Positions 1 through 10,335 of a DNA stretch of 64,000 nt are shown piece by piece; within the stretch, counting starts at the first letter, position 1, and each line of letters starts with the position of its first letter. Under the pieces are notes generated by a model. That model saw only the letters and a program-made list of their open reading frames with translations, was not told the origin of the DNA and made no database searches. This DNA comes from Odobenus rosmarus divergens. Its lineage: Eukaryota; Chordata; Mammalia; Carnivora; Odobenidae. The stretch covers positions 1,422,392-1,486,391 of the forward strand of contig NW_004450661.1 in assembly GCF_000321225.1 (NCBI RefSeq), given 5' to 3'. The position numbers and the translations under genes were made by a program.

Positions 1-275
1 TACAGAAACGGAAGCCAAGACTAATTGCTTTGATTTCACGGCCAGTTGAGAGCGAAAGCCAGGGCTTAGAGCCAAGACTTGATTCCTGGTCCCCAGTAGC
101 TACCTCCACTCCTAGTTTTATCTGTGCCATTCACACAAACATCTACAGGGCAGTCTGGACTTCAAAACTGTGTGCTCTGCCTGAGAAAAAAGTTTTGCTA
201 AAGGAATGACACCGTTCGGATTTGCCATGATTCAAGACATACTTTTGTTATCCGTGGGGGTAAATCAAGTGGTTG

Positions 276-310
276 ATCACTTCTCGGCCTTTTGGCTAAG
301 ATCAAGTGTA
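276..310 (+). pseudogene. U2 snRNA 5'-end fragment (dead copy)
   Basis: The 35 bases correspond to U2 snRNA nucleotides 1-35, including ttctcggccttttggctaag, with one mismatch (atcActt for atcGctt). The match stops abruptly after gtgta, so the branch-site recognition region, Sm site and 3' stem-loops are missing. No snRNA proximal element was noticed upstream. It looks like a truncated reverse-transcribed fragment. A SINE later inserted at its 3' edge and duplicated part of it. Confidence 0.8.
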
Positions 311-315
311 AGAGG

Positions 316-524
316 GGCGCCTGGGTGGCTCAGTCGTTAAGCGCCTGCCTTCGGCTCAGGTCATGATCCCAGGGTCCTGGGATCCCAGGGTCCTGGGATC
401 AAGCACTGCATTGGGCTCCCTGCTCGGCGGGGAGCCTGCTTCTCCCTCACCCATACCCCCTGCTGTGTTCCCTCTCTAGCTGTCTCTCTCTCTGAAATAA
501 ATAAATAAAATCTTAAAAAAAAAA
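316..524 (+). mobile_element. Carnivore SINE inserted at U2 fragment
   Basis: Complete sense SINE with tRNA-like head, CT-rich middle and AATAAA-like/poly-A tail. It is bounded by an 18-bp perfect target-site duplication aagatcaagtgtaagagg (298-315 and 525-542), which comes from the U2 fragment. The body also has an internal duplication of the ccagggtcctgggatc block. Confidence 0.95.
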
Positions 525-546
525 AAGATCAAGTGTAAGAGGTTGT

Positions 547-785
547 TTAAAACAGTCTTTGGAATCGGACACACTTACTTTTGAATGTTGGTTCTGCCCG
601 TCGGTGAATTTTGGCAGATGACTCAGCATCCCTGAAACCCAGTTTCTTCATCTATAAACTGGGGACATAATTGTAATGCCCCTACCTTATCAGGGATTCT
701 TAGGATTGGGTGGCACAAGGTGTGTGTGCAGATAGGACAGTCCCGGCCACATAATAAGCTCTCAGTAAGTAGTAGCTATTATTTT
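547..785 (+). mobile_element. MIR, sense
   Basis: The core region shows the MIR order: ggaatcggacacac, then cagtttcttcatctataaactgggga, and a tail ending in ataataagctctcagtaagtagtagctatta. It is diverged, as expected for an ancient MIR. Confidence 0.8.
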
Positions 786-2099
786 GGATGTTGTGATTCT
801 TTGGTCCCACTTAACTGAACTGGGAGATCTCTTTCCTTCGTGACTGTTCTTTATCTGAATAGGAGAAGACTTTCTCATCTATGGATCCAGGACAGTCTGG
901 ATACCCTCCCTGCTTGTCTTGTTGTTTCCTCATAGGCAGAATATAAGAAAGGGGAAGACCTCGAGAGTCTTCTCTTTCCACATTGTACATTGGTATCAGG
1001 TGGAGGGGACTCTGTCCCTTAAAAAGGCAAGCAGGAACATTCCGACCTTTCTGAGTGTGCCTGCCGGTGTGAGACATGGAGAGTGCAGACATTTCTCAGC
1101 CACAGAGCATAACTGTCAACGGATGTATTCCAGCTATTTTAGTGCCTTCTCCCTTCCTAGAGAAAAGCCATTTTCAAGCCAGTTGCTTGCAGTGCATCGA
1201 GTGATGAAATTCAGATAACAAATTGTGCATTTGTTTGGCTTCATGCTTATTACACCCCCAGTTCTGGAAAGCATTGCACTTAGCCCCTTAATAATCCCTC
1301 TCCTGAGATCAATTACCAGGATTTATCTGGTTCCTCTAGCATAAAAGTGTTTTATTGTTTTTACTTTTGCTGAAAGTGAAGTGTGAGGGGGTAGCCGAGG
1401 TTTTAAAGGACTGTCCTGGGCAAGAGTGTGAAGCTGGGATCACTGGCCCTGCCTTCCTGTCTACCAAGTCCCTGTGAACAGGAAAGTAAGGAACATTTGG
1501 AAGTGTGTCCCCTAAGGAATGGCCAGGTCCAGATGTTCTCATCTCTGGTTATTTGCACACAGAATGTAGGTCTGCAGGTGCGTGGGAAGGTGGGTGCTTC
1601 AGGCGAGAGGCTGGAAAGCAGAGCTGTTACTGTTTCAGACCAAATCATTTTTCCTCTAAAGTTTTGCTGTAATCCAAACCAGTTGAGCATTTGAGAAGAA
1701 GTAGGTACCATGAAAAGGGGTAATGGAATTAGCTTTCATGTTTTTCCAGGACTCTAAACCATATTTCCTGTCACAACTGTACATTATTAATACAAGGCAT
1801 CTGTTAGCGCAGAACTGCCCGAAAATGTGCACCCAAAACCTTACATCTGGTTTTGATAATTTATTTCTGACATTTGTAGTTGGGGGGGATGGGAAAAAAA
1901 GGGGGAATTAAACCAAGATGTTGCCTTTAACCCATCAGAAGCTCCTAGATGCAGCCAAAAGCCAGAGTTCTTAACGTAGTTTTTGCATTAGGTAACATAA
2001 TTATATTAATTTAGCAGCAAATAGCATGACTCCAGGCCTGGCGGGTGTGGGTCCATGCTCGCTTTTATCCTGCCTTCTCTGGCTGCAGCAATTAGCTTC
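786..2099. other. Intergenic, no feature recognised
   Basis: Mixed-composition single-copy sequence. Short open frames overlap on both strands with no conserved domain, and I see no repeat signature. Confidence 0.6.
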
Positions 2100-2720
2100 C
2101 TCTCGCGAAGGGGATTAGCAGGGCCACCCCGCAGCGGCGGGGGTTGCGGGGGGGGCTCTCTCAAAGCTGTCAGGTGTCATTCGGCTTTCCCGGGTCTCCT
2201 CCCCCGCCCCGCCCCTGCAATTAAGTCCCTCTCCTGCTTTGCCCAGAGACAAAGCCGCCTGTTCCCGAGGTGTCCGACCTCCCGCCCCCGCGGCGGGCCC
2301 AGCCTCGGTTCCTCCGGCAGGAATCGCCGCAGGCGCTGGGAGCCCGAGCCGTCCGGGTCTCAGACCCGCCCCAGACTTTCCACGATCAGATTTCAGCTCC
2401 ACTAACGAGGGGAAAAGAAAGAAAGAGCGCGACTTCCGCGAGCCGGAGCCGCGCGGGGCCCCGGGGGAAACGCCGGCCTGGCCCGGGGGGAGGGGACGCC
2501 CAAGAGGCCCCGGCCCGGGCCTGCAGACTGGGCCGGGCACAGGTGTCCCAGGCCGGCCACCTGACCCTCGGCGCCAGGGGCCTCCAGCTCTGCCGCAGTC
2601 TCCCCAGAAATAACCCCGCTTCTGCCGGGAGCCAGGGCCGGGGATGCTCTGCAAGCGTTGCCCGTTTCCCACAACCCCCGCCCCCGGAACTGGGGCAGCG
2701 CCGGGAAGGTCCTCGGCACA
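2100..2720. promoter_or_regulatory. CpG island upstream of HHAT, gene unknown
   Basis: About 600 bases have high G+C and many CpGs (gcgg, cccgcg, gccgcg motifs) and no interspersed repeats. Long open frames on both strands here are the usual by-product of scarce stop codons in GC-rich DNA. I see no consensus splice donor or conserved peptide. In human the neighbour upstream of HHAT is SERTAD4, whose coding sequence is not here. This may be an orphan or alternative promoter or a non-coding RNA promoter. Confidence 0.55.
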
Positions 2721-2814
2721 GCCCTCACAAACCCAGGCTTGCGGGGCTTGTTGTTGTTTTTTAAAAGCAACAGATGTATTTTTCTGGACTCCAGCCCAGC
2801 AACACAGGTTTTCT

Positions 2815-2985
2815 GTTTGCTTAATTACTGGAATCTCGAAGATCATCGGGTCCAACAGCCTTATTTCCCAGATGAGAGAACTGAGAACCAAAGAGGTTTT
2901 GTCAAGGTCAAAGCTCAAGTTTGTGGTGTGGCTAGGACTACAGGGACCAGGTCTGTTGAGCCCCAGCTCAAAGCTTTCTGCATCT
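2815..2985 (-). mobile_element. MIR, antisense
   Basis: The segment ttatttcccagatgagagaactgagaaccaaagaggttttgtcaaggtcaaagctc follows the reverse complement of the MIR core. A poly-A run follows at 2994-3007. Confidence 0.6.
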
Positions 2986-3559
2986 ATAATATGAAAAAAA
3001 AAAAAAATCAGCCTGGCACAGGGGGGATTTGTGGGGAGACATCCAGGCCTGGCCTGGACGGCCCAGAGTGAGGCTTAGTCCAGGGTTCACATTTTCCTGG
3101 AGCCAGTCCACCAGCGGTCAGGCCACATGTGAGCAATAAAGAATTGAGTGTTGTATACTTTAGGCTGGTCCCCCTCTTCTTGGCCCCCTTTCCCGGCCTT
3201 AACTTCCTTTTGGAGCCCCTACTGACTTCTGGGTGTCCACCATGGGCCCTTTTGGAAAAATTTCAGCTCCATCTCAGAGTAAAAGGAATGAAAACCTGGG
3301 GAAAGAAGCCAAGGAGGAAAGCCACAAATACGCATCTGGCCGCGGCAGACGGAGCAGCTCCAAGAGTCTGCAGAGATGCACCCTGACGGCTGTTTGCAGA
3401 TGTTGAGCTGCCAGAGGCTTGGGTGCCTTTCCCCGTCCTGTTCCTGAGAAATGAGAACAGCCAAGAAAAAAGGCACATCTTCCCTACCAGACTTTTCCTC
3501 TTGTGACCCATCCAAGTGTTTCAAATTTCTACAGATCATGAGGAAGAGCAAGAGCTAGG

Positions 3560-3700
3560 AGAGTCAAAGAGATATGGGCAGGAATCCTAACTTCCCAACC
3601 CATTAGCTGGGGCTGTGAGCTAACGCTTAGCCTCCCTGAGCCTCCATTTCTTACTTCTTACATTGGGGTAACATTAGGGCCAGACCCAGGGCCGTGTTGT
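3560..3700 (+). mobile_element. MIR fragment, sense
   Basis: Gctgtgagctaacgcttagcctccctgagcctccatttctt resembles the MIR core (donor of the ...cctcagtttcctcatct motif). Confidence 0.45.
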
Positions 3701-6100
3701 GACTTTCATGGGTCCCAGGCACTAGTGCCTTTGTGGCCGTGGGCCCCTTCTTCGAAAAAATAAGAAATTAAAAATGTTTTTATGATTGCATTATTCATGT
3801 CTTAAGATGAATATACTAGTGTTATGTATTAAAACATTTGTAATCTAAAATTTCATTTTTTTCTTCTGCTTCTACAAAGAACACATTTTCATGGGCCCTG
3901 AAAAGTACTGTGGCCCCCCTGCATGGATGATCCTAATGGATAAGTTGGCCCTATTTGTACCCCCAGCTCAGAGTCTGCTTTTGGGGTAGCCCAGAGTAAG
4001 ACATAGGAGCATGCCTAGTATGTTGGAGGAACCCCAGCAAAGAGGCTATTGAGAGGGTAATGGGTGAGGGTTGGGGGGAAGAACGGCTTTCAGGAGCTCA
4101 GCAACCTCCCCCCATCCACTGCTCCGTGCTAGCACCTTGCAGTGCTAGGTGTTTCTGCAGGATCTCTCAGGCAGTGCTTCTTCTGCATTAGGTGTGCTAG
4201 ACAGCACCCTCTGCTTCGTTTCTATTCCCTCTGCTTATACCCAAGCAAGCAGAATGAGGCCCACCTACCCCTGGAGCCCCTCTCCTCAGTCCCTCCTCAC
4301 AGATGGGCATCTATTCTGCCAGATGCCTTTTCTTCCTGCCAGGGGAAATCCCAGGCCCTGGGCCTCCTCATCCAGACTCCCTCACTGCCCCAGCTTCTTG
4401 AGGCCCACATCTCGAATATCTGGCCATGCCCTCCTCACACCCTTTCAAGCCCCGCACCCGCTGCCCAGCAGGCCCCCTCAGGCACACCTTTCTGCTTAAA
4501 GGGCCTCAGGAAGAGAGTGGACATGAGGGAAAGAGCAGCTTTTAATGGCTTTTCTCCTGTCTGAAGTCACAGGACTGGATCATGCAGTCTTTGGGGGCTC
4601 ATAGCTCTTAGGATTCTCTTCAAGCTACCAGGCAACTGGCAGGGACTAAAGAGCTTAGGTTTCTCAGGTGGGAGTGGCTGGTGTTTAGCAAAGAATGATG
4701 TGTGGGCTCCTGCGGCCTCTCAGACGGTGGCTGAGGCCTGTCCCGAGCTCTGTGGAAGCAGGAAGTCCCCAGCCGGGCGGGGGCTTGCTGGCTTTGCTGA
4801 AGCACTGGCAGGATCTGAGGAAAGCATTCCTCACAAATGTCTCCTTCAGAAGCTGCCGGATTCTTTAACAGCTAATTAGTGAGAAGTCGCTACTGTAATG
4901 GGGGCTGACCTAGGCCTTCCCCCCACCTCCATATAGGGGTCAAGGCCCCCCAGGGAGGCCAGCAATGCCTCACCATGGCCGTATTTCCTTCCTACATCAG
5001 CTGTTTCTTCAGGAATCATCTCTCTAGCTTAAGCCTTTTCTCAGAAACAAGCTTTTCCCTGACAAGTTTGCAGCTCAAAAGGAACCGGCTCCTCTTAACT
5101 GTTGAAATCAGGCGCATCTGGAAGCAGTAAACTTTTCAACAGCCTGAGAGAGAGAAAAGACATATTGTAGGGGATGGATTCACCTCTGGGACTAATTATT
5201 CTTTATATTTCACCCGTCACATTTACAATCTTCGTCAGAGCAAAGAGACAATAAATGATCTCATTAAAACCCAGAAAGATGCTTCTCCCTATCAAGAAGA
5301 ACCTCCTTTCAGCACCCGGTTCTCTGACAAGGGCCATGTCAGTGAGGCTGGCGCTGGGGCCCAGGGAACCCGGGATGGGAGGGGCAGAGGCTCTGCCAAA
5401 TGCTTTTCCTTGTTTGAATACAAAATCTATTTTTTCCATCACTGGAAATACCCTCCTGAGGCTGAAATCAAAGTCTCCTCTGATCACGATTTCCCCAAAA
5501 AAAAGCACTCATTGAGGAGACAGTAATCAGGAGGAGATGTTGGGTTGTGGAGTTTAAAAAAATTATCTTGTGGGATTTCTGAACCAGCTCTTCTCTTCCT
5601 TCCCTATCAAAAACTCATCCTGGTAAGAAGATTCTAGAGAAGACACCGAGTCATATTCTTCTAGGATGAATTTTCTGGGATGACCCCCAGAAAACCATCT
5701 CTTATGTAATATAGGGATCTGAGCAGGGTTGAGGGGATGTTGTTACCCCCTTTTCCAACCACATAAAGGGGTAACCCATATAGGGCCACGGCATCCTATC
5801 GCCCTCCCAATCCACACTGCCTCATTCTCCATCTGGCACAGTGACCTTAGAGCAACTTAGAAGGGACCCTCAAGTCCTATCCCACTCCCCAGTCTTGGGG
5901 ATATGGGCCAGAAGAGAAATTCTCTCTCCCTGCAGTCCTGTCAGGTGTTGGCCTGAGGCGGCCCTGCAGGGTGGTAACGCCTTCTGCCAGAGAGGGCTGG
6001 TGTCTTCCAGGTCTTTGCTCCCCTTCCTCCCTCCCTACAATCATCCCAGGCATTTTAGCAAGACCTCTAGATCATCTGTATGAGCACTCAAGCTTGAGCA
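3701..6100. other. Intergenic, mostly unique sequence
   Basis: 3700-3950 is an AT-rich block flanked by inverted-sounding gggccc-rich ends and may be an unnamed repeat. 5150-5500 has low divergence-type composition (gacaataaatgatctcattaaaac) and could be a conserved non-coding element, but this cannot be judged without alignment. The remainder shows nothing recognisable. Confidence 0.45.
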
Positions 6101-6104
6101 GTAA

Positions 6105-6305
6105 TACCCTAGACCAGTGGCTTCCATTTTTTTACTTGGCTCAGAATCACCTGAAAGGCTCATCAAAACCCTGGATGCAGGATTTTACCCTCAGAGTGTC
6201 TGATTCAGGAGGTTGGGGTGGCTGAGAACTTGCATTTCTAATAAGTTCCCAGGTGGTGCTGTTGATGCTGGTGGTCCAGGGACCACACCAGGCTGATTCC
6301 TAAGC
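6105..6305 (-). mobile_element. MER20-like hAT non-autonomous element
   Basis: The order of ccagtggcttcca, cagaatcacctg, tctgattcaggagg, ttgcatttctaataagttcccaggtggtgctg and ggtggtccagggaccac matches MER20-type hAT-Charlie elements. It is a diverged, immobile remnant. Confidence 0.7.
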
Positions 6306-6429
6306 CGAATGGCCCAACACTTAAGGAAATCACGTTTAAATGTAGAGATTCCTGGGCTCTCCTGGAATTTCCTGGAAGAAATTCAGATTCAAAGTTGTTA
6401 TAATCTAATAACAGTGTTCTCAGAACAAA

Positions 6430-6860
6430 CTACATTTGTCTAGCACTTCACAGTTTACAAAGCACTTTGACAACCAATATTCCATTTACACTTTGTGAAT
6501 GAGAAATTCCTTACAAAGGATAAGGCGGCTCAGGCTCTGAGAAGTTACCTAAGGCTTTTCTTTTTTTTTTTCTAAAGATTTTCTTTATTTATTTGAGAGA
6601 GAGAGAATGAGAGATAGAGAGCACGAGAGGGAAGAGGGTCAGAGGGAGAAGCAGACTCCCTGCTGAGCAGGGAGGCCAACCCGGGACTCGATCCCAGGAC
6701 TCCAGGATCATGACCTGAGCCGAAGGCAGTCACTCAACCAACTGAGCCACCCAGGCGCCCCCTAAGGCTTTTCTTAGACTCTAGGTAAGCCAGGATTTGA
6801 ACCCAGAAATTTCGAAATCACAGCCTATACTTTCCCACCTTGTTGCGACCTGCGTTACAA
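6430..6860 (-). mobile_element. MIR, antisense, split by a SINE
   Basis: Agcacttcacagtttacaaagcactttgacaacc followed by gagaagttacctaaggc, and after the SINE gccaggatttgaacccag, is MIR in reverse. The carnivore SINE at 6563-6760 separates the halves. Confidence 0.65.
6563..6760 (-). mobile_element. Carnivore SINE, antisense
   Basis: Poly-T start and an end at ccacccaggcgccc. Perfect 15-bp duplication cctaaggcttttctt at 6548-6562 and 6761-6775. Confidence 0.95.
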
Positions 6861-8555
6861 AATCATTTTAAAGACTGTTGAGTCCATTTCAAGTATTTTT
6901 AGTTTCATGATCATATTTGCATCAACTGTTCATAGGGTTTCCCAGAGGCAGTTTTATGATTCTATGGAGCCTGATTAATGAACAGATAAAACTGTTTTGT
7001 GCTGAACAACATGCATTTCTCTCCTAGTAATATCCTACAATACTTAGAAGCCTGCTAAAGAGATGGAGCTTGTCTTCTCTGATCTTGCCTACCCTTTCAA
7101 TTACCTTTCTAAGTAGATAAAAAAAAAAAGTAAAAAGACCTAATCCCTTCTTCAAAGGTCAAAATGATCAGATTTTGATTTAGCTGTGTCTGAATCAATG
7201 AGTTCACTGTGTGTGCGTACCCCCAGTCCTCACCTCTGCCGTAATGCCCAGCAAAGCTTTTTCAAAGAAAAGGCATCTGTTTGCATTGTATTAGTTAAAA
7301 AAAACAAAAAAACACCCAAACCCATAAAACTGTATGCTTCAGGCCATATCTATGAAAAAAAATCTTCCCCTGAATCTGTCCTCAGATCTTTTTTAAAAGT
7401 ACAAGTTGAGACAAAGCTTCCAAGCCGGCTGGAACCAAGAACAATGCCCTGTGGATGTGGGCGTGGGAGTGGGTGCGGCTTGTCATCAGGCAGCTTCTGA
7501 ACAGGTGTCAAAAAAAAAAAAAAAAAGGCCATTGTGAACTAAATGCTCCTGTTGCCTGAAAGAGAGCAGTGCCTAGGTCAGAAATGTCCACAGGTCTCTT
7601 TAAAGAGAAAAACGCAGAAAACCAACTTTCCTGCCCTTCGGTGTCTAGGGAGCCGAGCCAATATTCTCCCATTGACTTTCTCCCAGAGGTGTTTCTGGCA
7701 GCACCAAGATCAAATTACTAAGCCATTTTCTGCCTCACAATTACTTAGTTGGGTTTTTAACTTGTAAAACTTTCTTCTTTCAAAGTCTAGTGCTACATCT
7801 ATTTTCCCTTTTCCCCCCTCTCTGACAGGGGTGAGAATCATGTGTCATTAGCCATCATAGAAAGTGAGCCCAGGGTACCTGTGCTTTAGATCACATGTCA
7901 TAACCAGGAAATATTTTTAGAAATTAAAAAAAAAAAATCTTCTGGGCGAATGATGTCGATCTTATGCTGTTTGGGGAAAGTGGCTCATCAGAGTAAATGC
8001 CTCTTTCTCTGATGCCTTAAGTATCCTCCCTGCCTCAGATGAGCGGGTTATTAAGGTAATGTTACTCTTTATTGCTGAAAAGCAGTGTAAATAGACACCC
8101 AGACTACAGAGATTACCTGCTTTCAAACTGCAGAAATGAGACACTTTCTCTTACAATTTCCTTTCCACCAAATAGCATACCCTATTTACTTGGGGGAATA
8201 GTCACCTTCTTATAATGACCACACCCATTCACTCAGACGGAAAAAGCTGGCAAAGTCAGTGTAGCTATTATGTGGGCAAATCTTTTGAGTTTCTTCCTCC
8301 CCTTGTGTGCTCTGCTGTGTGCTCACCGCCCCCACTTCATTTGGGCGCATCCAGAAGGTATTGCGTCTTTTCTCCTAAGGCCTTGTTGACAAGGGTCAGG
8401 GAGCTTCCAGTCCTGGACACCTCTAGACTGATGGGAGAGGCAGAGCATCATCCCAGGAAATTGCGACTAGGGGAGGAAACGTAGCCATCTGCCCTTGGAG
8501 AGCAACTAGCTGATGGAGAAGGCACAGCCCCGACAGTGAGGAAACTAACATGTAT
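6861..8555. other. Intergenic, no feature recognised
   Basis: Contains A-rich runs (7121, 7511, 7927) but no recognisable gene or repeat family. Confidence 0.5.
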
Positions 8556-8625
8556 ATATACATGCACACACACACATGCACACACATGTATTACACACAC
8601 ATACGTACACACGTGCACATATGTA
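8556..8625. repeat. Degenerate (CA)n/(TA)n microsatellite
   Basis: Imperfect alternating purine-pyrimidine tract with acacacac blocks broken by tg and gta. Confidence 0.8.
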
Positions 8626-8735
8626 TTTCCCCCTAAATATTGTGTTTATTGATGCATATAAGTTATCTATGTATTTTTTTTTTTTTTTTTTAAGTGGCAT
8701 CGAGGGGTGACTGGGTAGCTCAGTTGGTTGTCTTT

Positions 8736-8951
8736 TTTTTTTTTTTTTTAAAGATTTTATTTATTTATTTGAGAGAGAGAGGGAATGAGAGATAGAGAGC
8801 ACGAGAGGGAAGAGGGTCAGAGGGAGAAGCAGACTCCCTGCTGAGCAGGGAGCCCGATGTGGGACTCGATCCCGGGACTCGATCCCAGGACTCCAGGATC
8901 ATGACCTGAGCCGAAGGCAGTCGCTTAACCAACTGAGCCACCCAGGCGCCC
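8736..8951 (-). mobile_element. Carnivore SINE nested in another SINE
   Basis: Antisense copy bounded by tcagttggttgtcttt (8720-8735 and 8952-8967), which is sequence of the host SINE head, so it is the later insertion. The block gggactcgatccc is duplicated within it. Confidence 0.93.
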
Positions 8952-9119
8952 TCAGTTGGTTGTCTTTGACTCCTGATTTTGGCTCAGGTCATGATCTCAG
9001 GGTCGTGAGATCCAGCCTGGCTTCACACTTCACACTGGGTGTGGAGCCCGCTTAAGATTCTCTCTCGCCCTCCCTTTGCCCCCCTTCTCTCTCACGTGTG
9101 CATGCTCTCTCTCTCTCTC

Positions 9120-9200
9120 ACTCTCTCTCTCTAAAAAGAAAGAAAGAAAGAAGGAAAGGAAGGAAGGAAGGAGGGAAGGAAGGAAGGAAGAAAGAAAGAA
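9120..9200 (+). repeat. Purine-rich GAAA/GGAA/GAAG tract
   Basis: The expanded tail of the SINE alternates gaaa, ggaa and gaag repeats. Confidence 0.85.
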
Positions 9201-9212
9201 AAGTGGCATCGA

Positions 9213-10096
9213 TGAATAACACTGAGAATGGAAACAAGAGCGTAATTAGGATTAGTTAACCTAAACTATGGAGTTATTGCTGGGATAAGAGGTCTTCAAG
9301 GGGGAGGGTGTGGACTGGGTATACCCCGAGGGCTTAATATTAGGCTAGGAAAGAATGGCAGAACTCCACCTACTCCTTCCCGACAGAGATTCCTTCGTAA
9401 CCAAAGCACAATAGCTTTACCCAGCCCAGTGTAGCAGGATAAACAAGTTTGATGTAACTTCCAAATCTATTTTCTATTGTACGTTCCATTTATTGAATAA
9501 AATAGCAATTCGACATGTTTGCAAATCCTGGTGCTACAGATGCCAGCGCTGGCCGAGATTCATGTGTTTACTGTGCGGCTCGCCCAGCCCAGCGAGGCTC
9601 TGCAGCTCTGCAGAGAACCAATGTGGAATTCCAAACAGCTGCAAGTAGCAAGTTGAAAGCAATTTTGGCTAATCTTCCAGGGGGCTATGTGGCATGGTGG
9701 AAGCTAGTTCCAGATTGCAAAAGGTACTTGCTTTGAAACTCATAACTTGGAGCAGCTTCTGGATATTTGCTTTTCGGACTGATGAAAAATAAGAGCGAGA
9801 CCGTGACGTGATTTTGCACATTTACATTTAGTATCGTCCAGACATGAACCTGAATTTGTTTTACATTGGAAAACCCCTTCCTTTCAACATTTCTTGGGCC
9901 TGGTTCCCAGCCTCTGGGAAAATGCAGAAAAGCAAAGATGTGGTCTGCTTTTGGAGGATAATGGGAAAGCTAAGGCCACCTCCTCATGCTTCTCCAAAGG
10001 ATTCAGAAATTCTTCAGAGGATGTGTTGTTTAGCTAGGCTGAATGCAAAATTTACCTGCAAGCATTCAACCAGAGGAAAGTTGCTCTTGGTTTCTC
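9213..10096. other. Intergenic unique sequence, possible conserved element
   Basis: No interspersed repeat is visible. 9490-9790 keeps CpGs and a balanced composition in an otherwise repeat-dense area, which may mean constraint. No coding signature. Confidence 0.35.
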
Positions 10097-10113
10097 AGTA
10101 AAAGCACATTTTC

Positions 10114-10318
10114 TTTTCTTTTTTTTTTAAAGATTTTATTTTTTTTATTTGACAGAGAGAGACACAGCGAGAGAGGGAACACAAGCAGGGGGAGTGGGAG
10201 AGGGAGAAGCAGACTTCCCGCAGAGCAGGGAGCCCGATGCAGGGCTCGATCCCAGGACCCTGGGATCATGACCTGAGCCGAAGGCAGACACTTAACGACT
10301 GAGCCACCCAGGCACACC
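10114..10318 (-). mobile_element. Carnivore SINE, antisense
   Basis: Perfect duplication agtaaaagcacattttc at 10097-10113 and 10319-10335. Head end reads ccacccaggcacacc. Confidence 0.95.
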
Positions 10319-10335
10319 AGTAAAAGCACATTTTC

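Larger units (their letters stand above)
8704..9200 (+). mobile_element. Carnivore SINE, sense, split by a second SINE
   Basis: The head ggtgactgggtagctcagttggttgtc is interrupted at 8736-8951 and then continues. It ends in a CT block and a long (GAAA/GGAA)n tail. Outer duplication aagtggcatcga at 8692-8703 and 9201-9212. Confidence 0.9.

Noticed and set aside
276..310. Functional U2 snRNA gene
   Set aside because: Only the first 35 nucleotides are present; the rest of the RNA and any promoter element are missing.
2115..2918. 267-codon minus-strand open frame in the 2.1-kb CpG island
   Set aside because: GC-rich DNA with few stop codons; the same island is open in several frames at once, with no conserved motif or domain.
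4142..4564. 140-codon plus-strand open frame
   Set aside because: Pro/Ser-rich with an equally open overlapping frame; no domain or context support.
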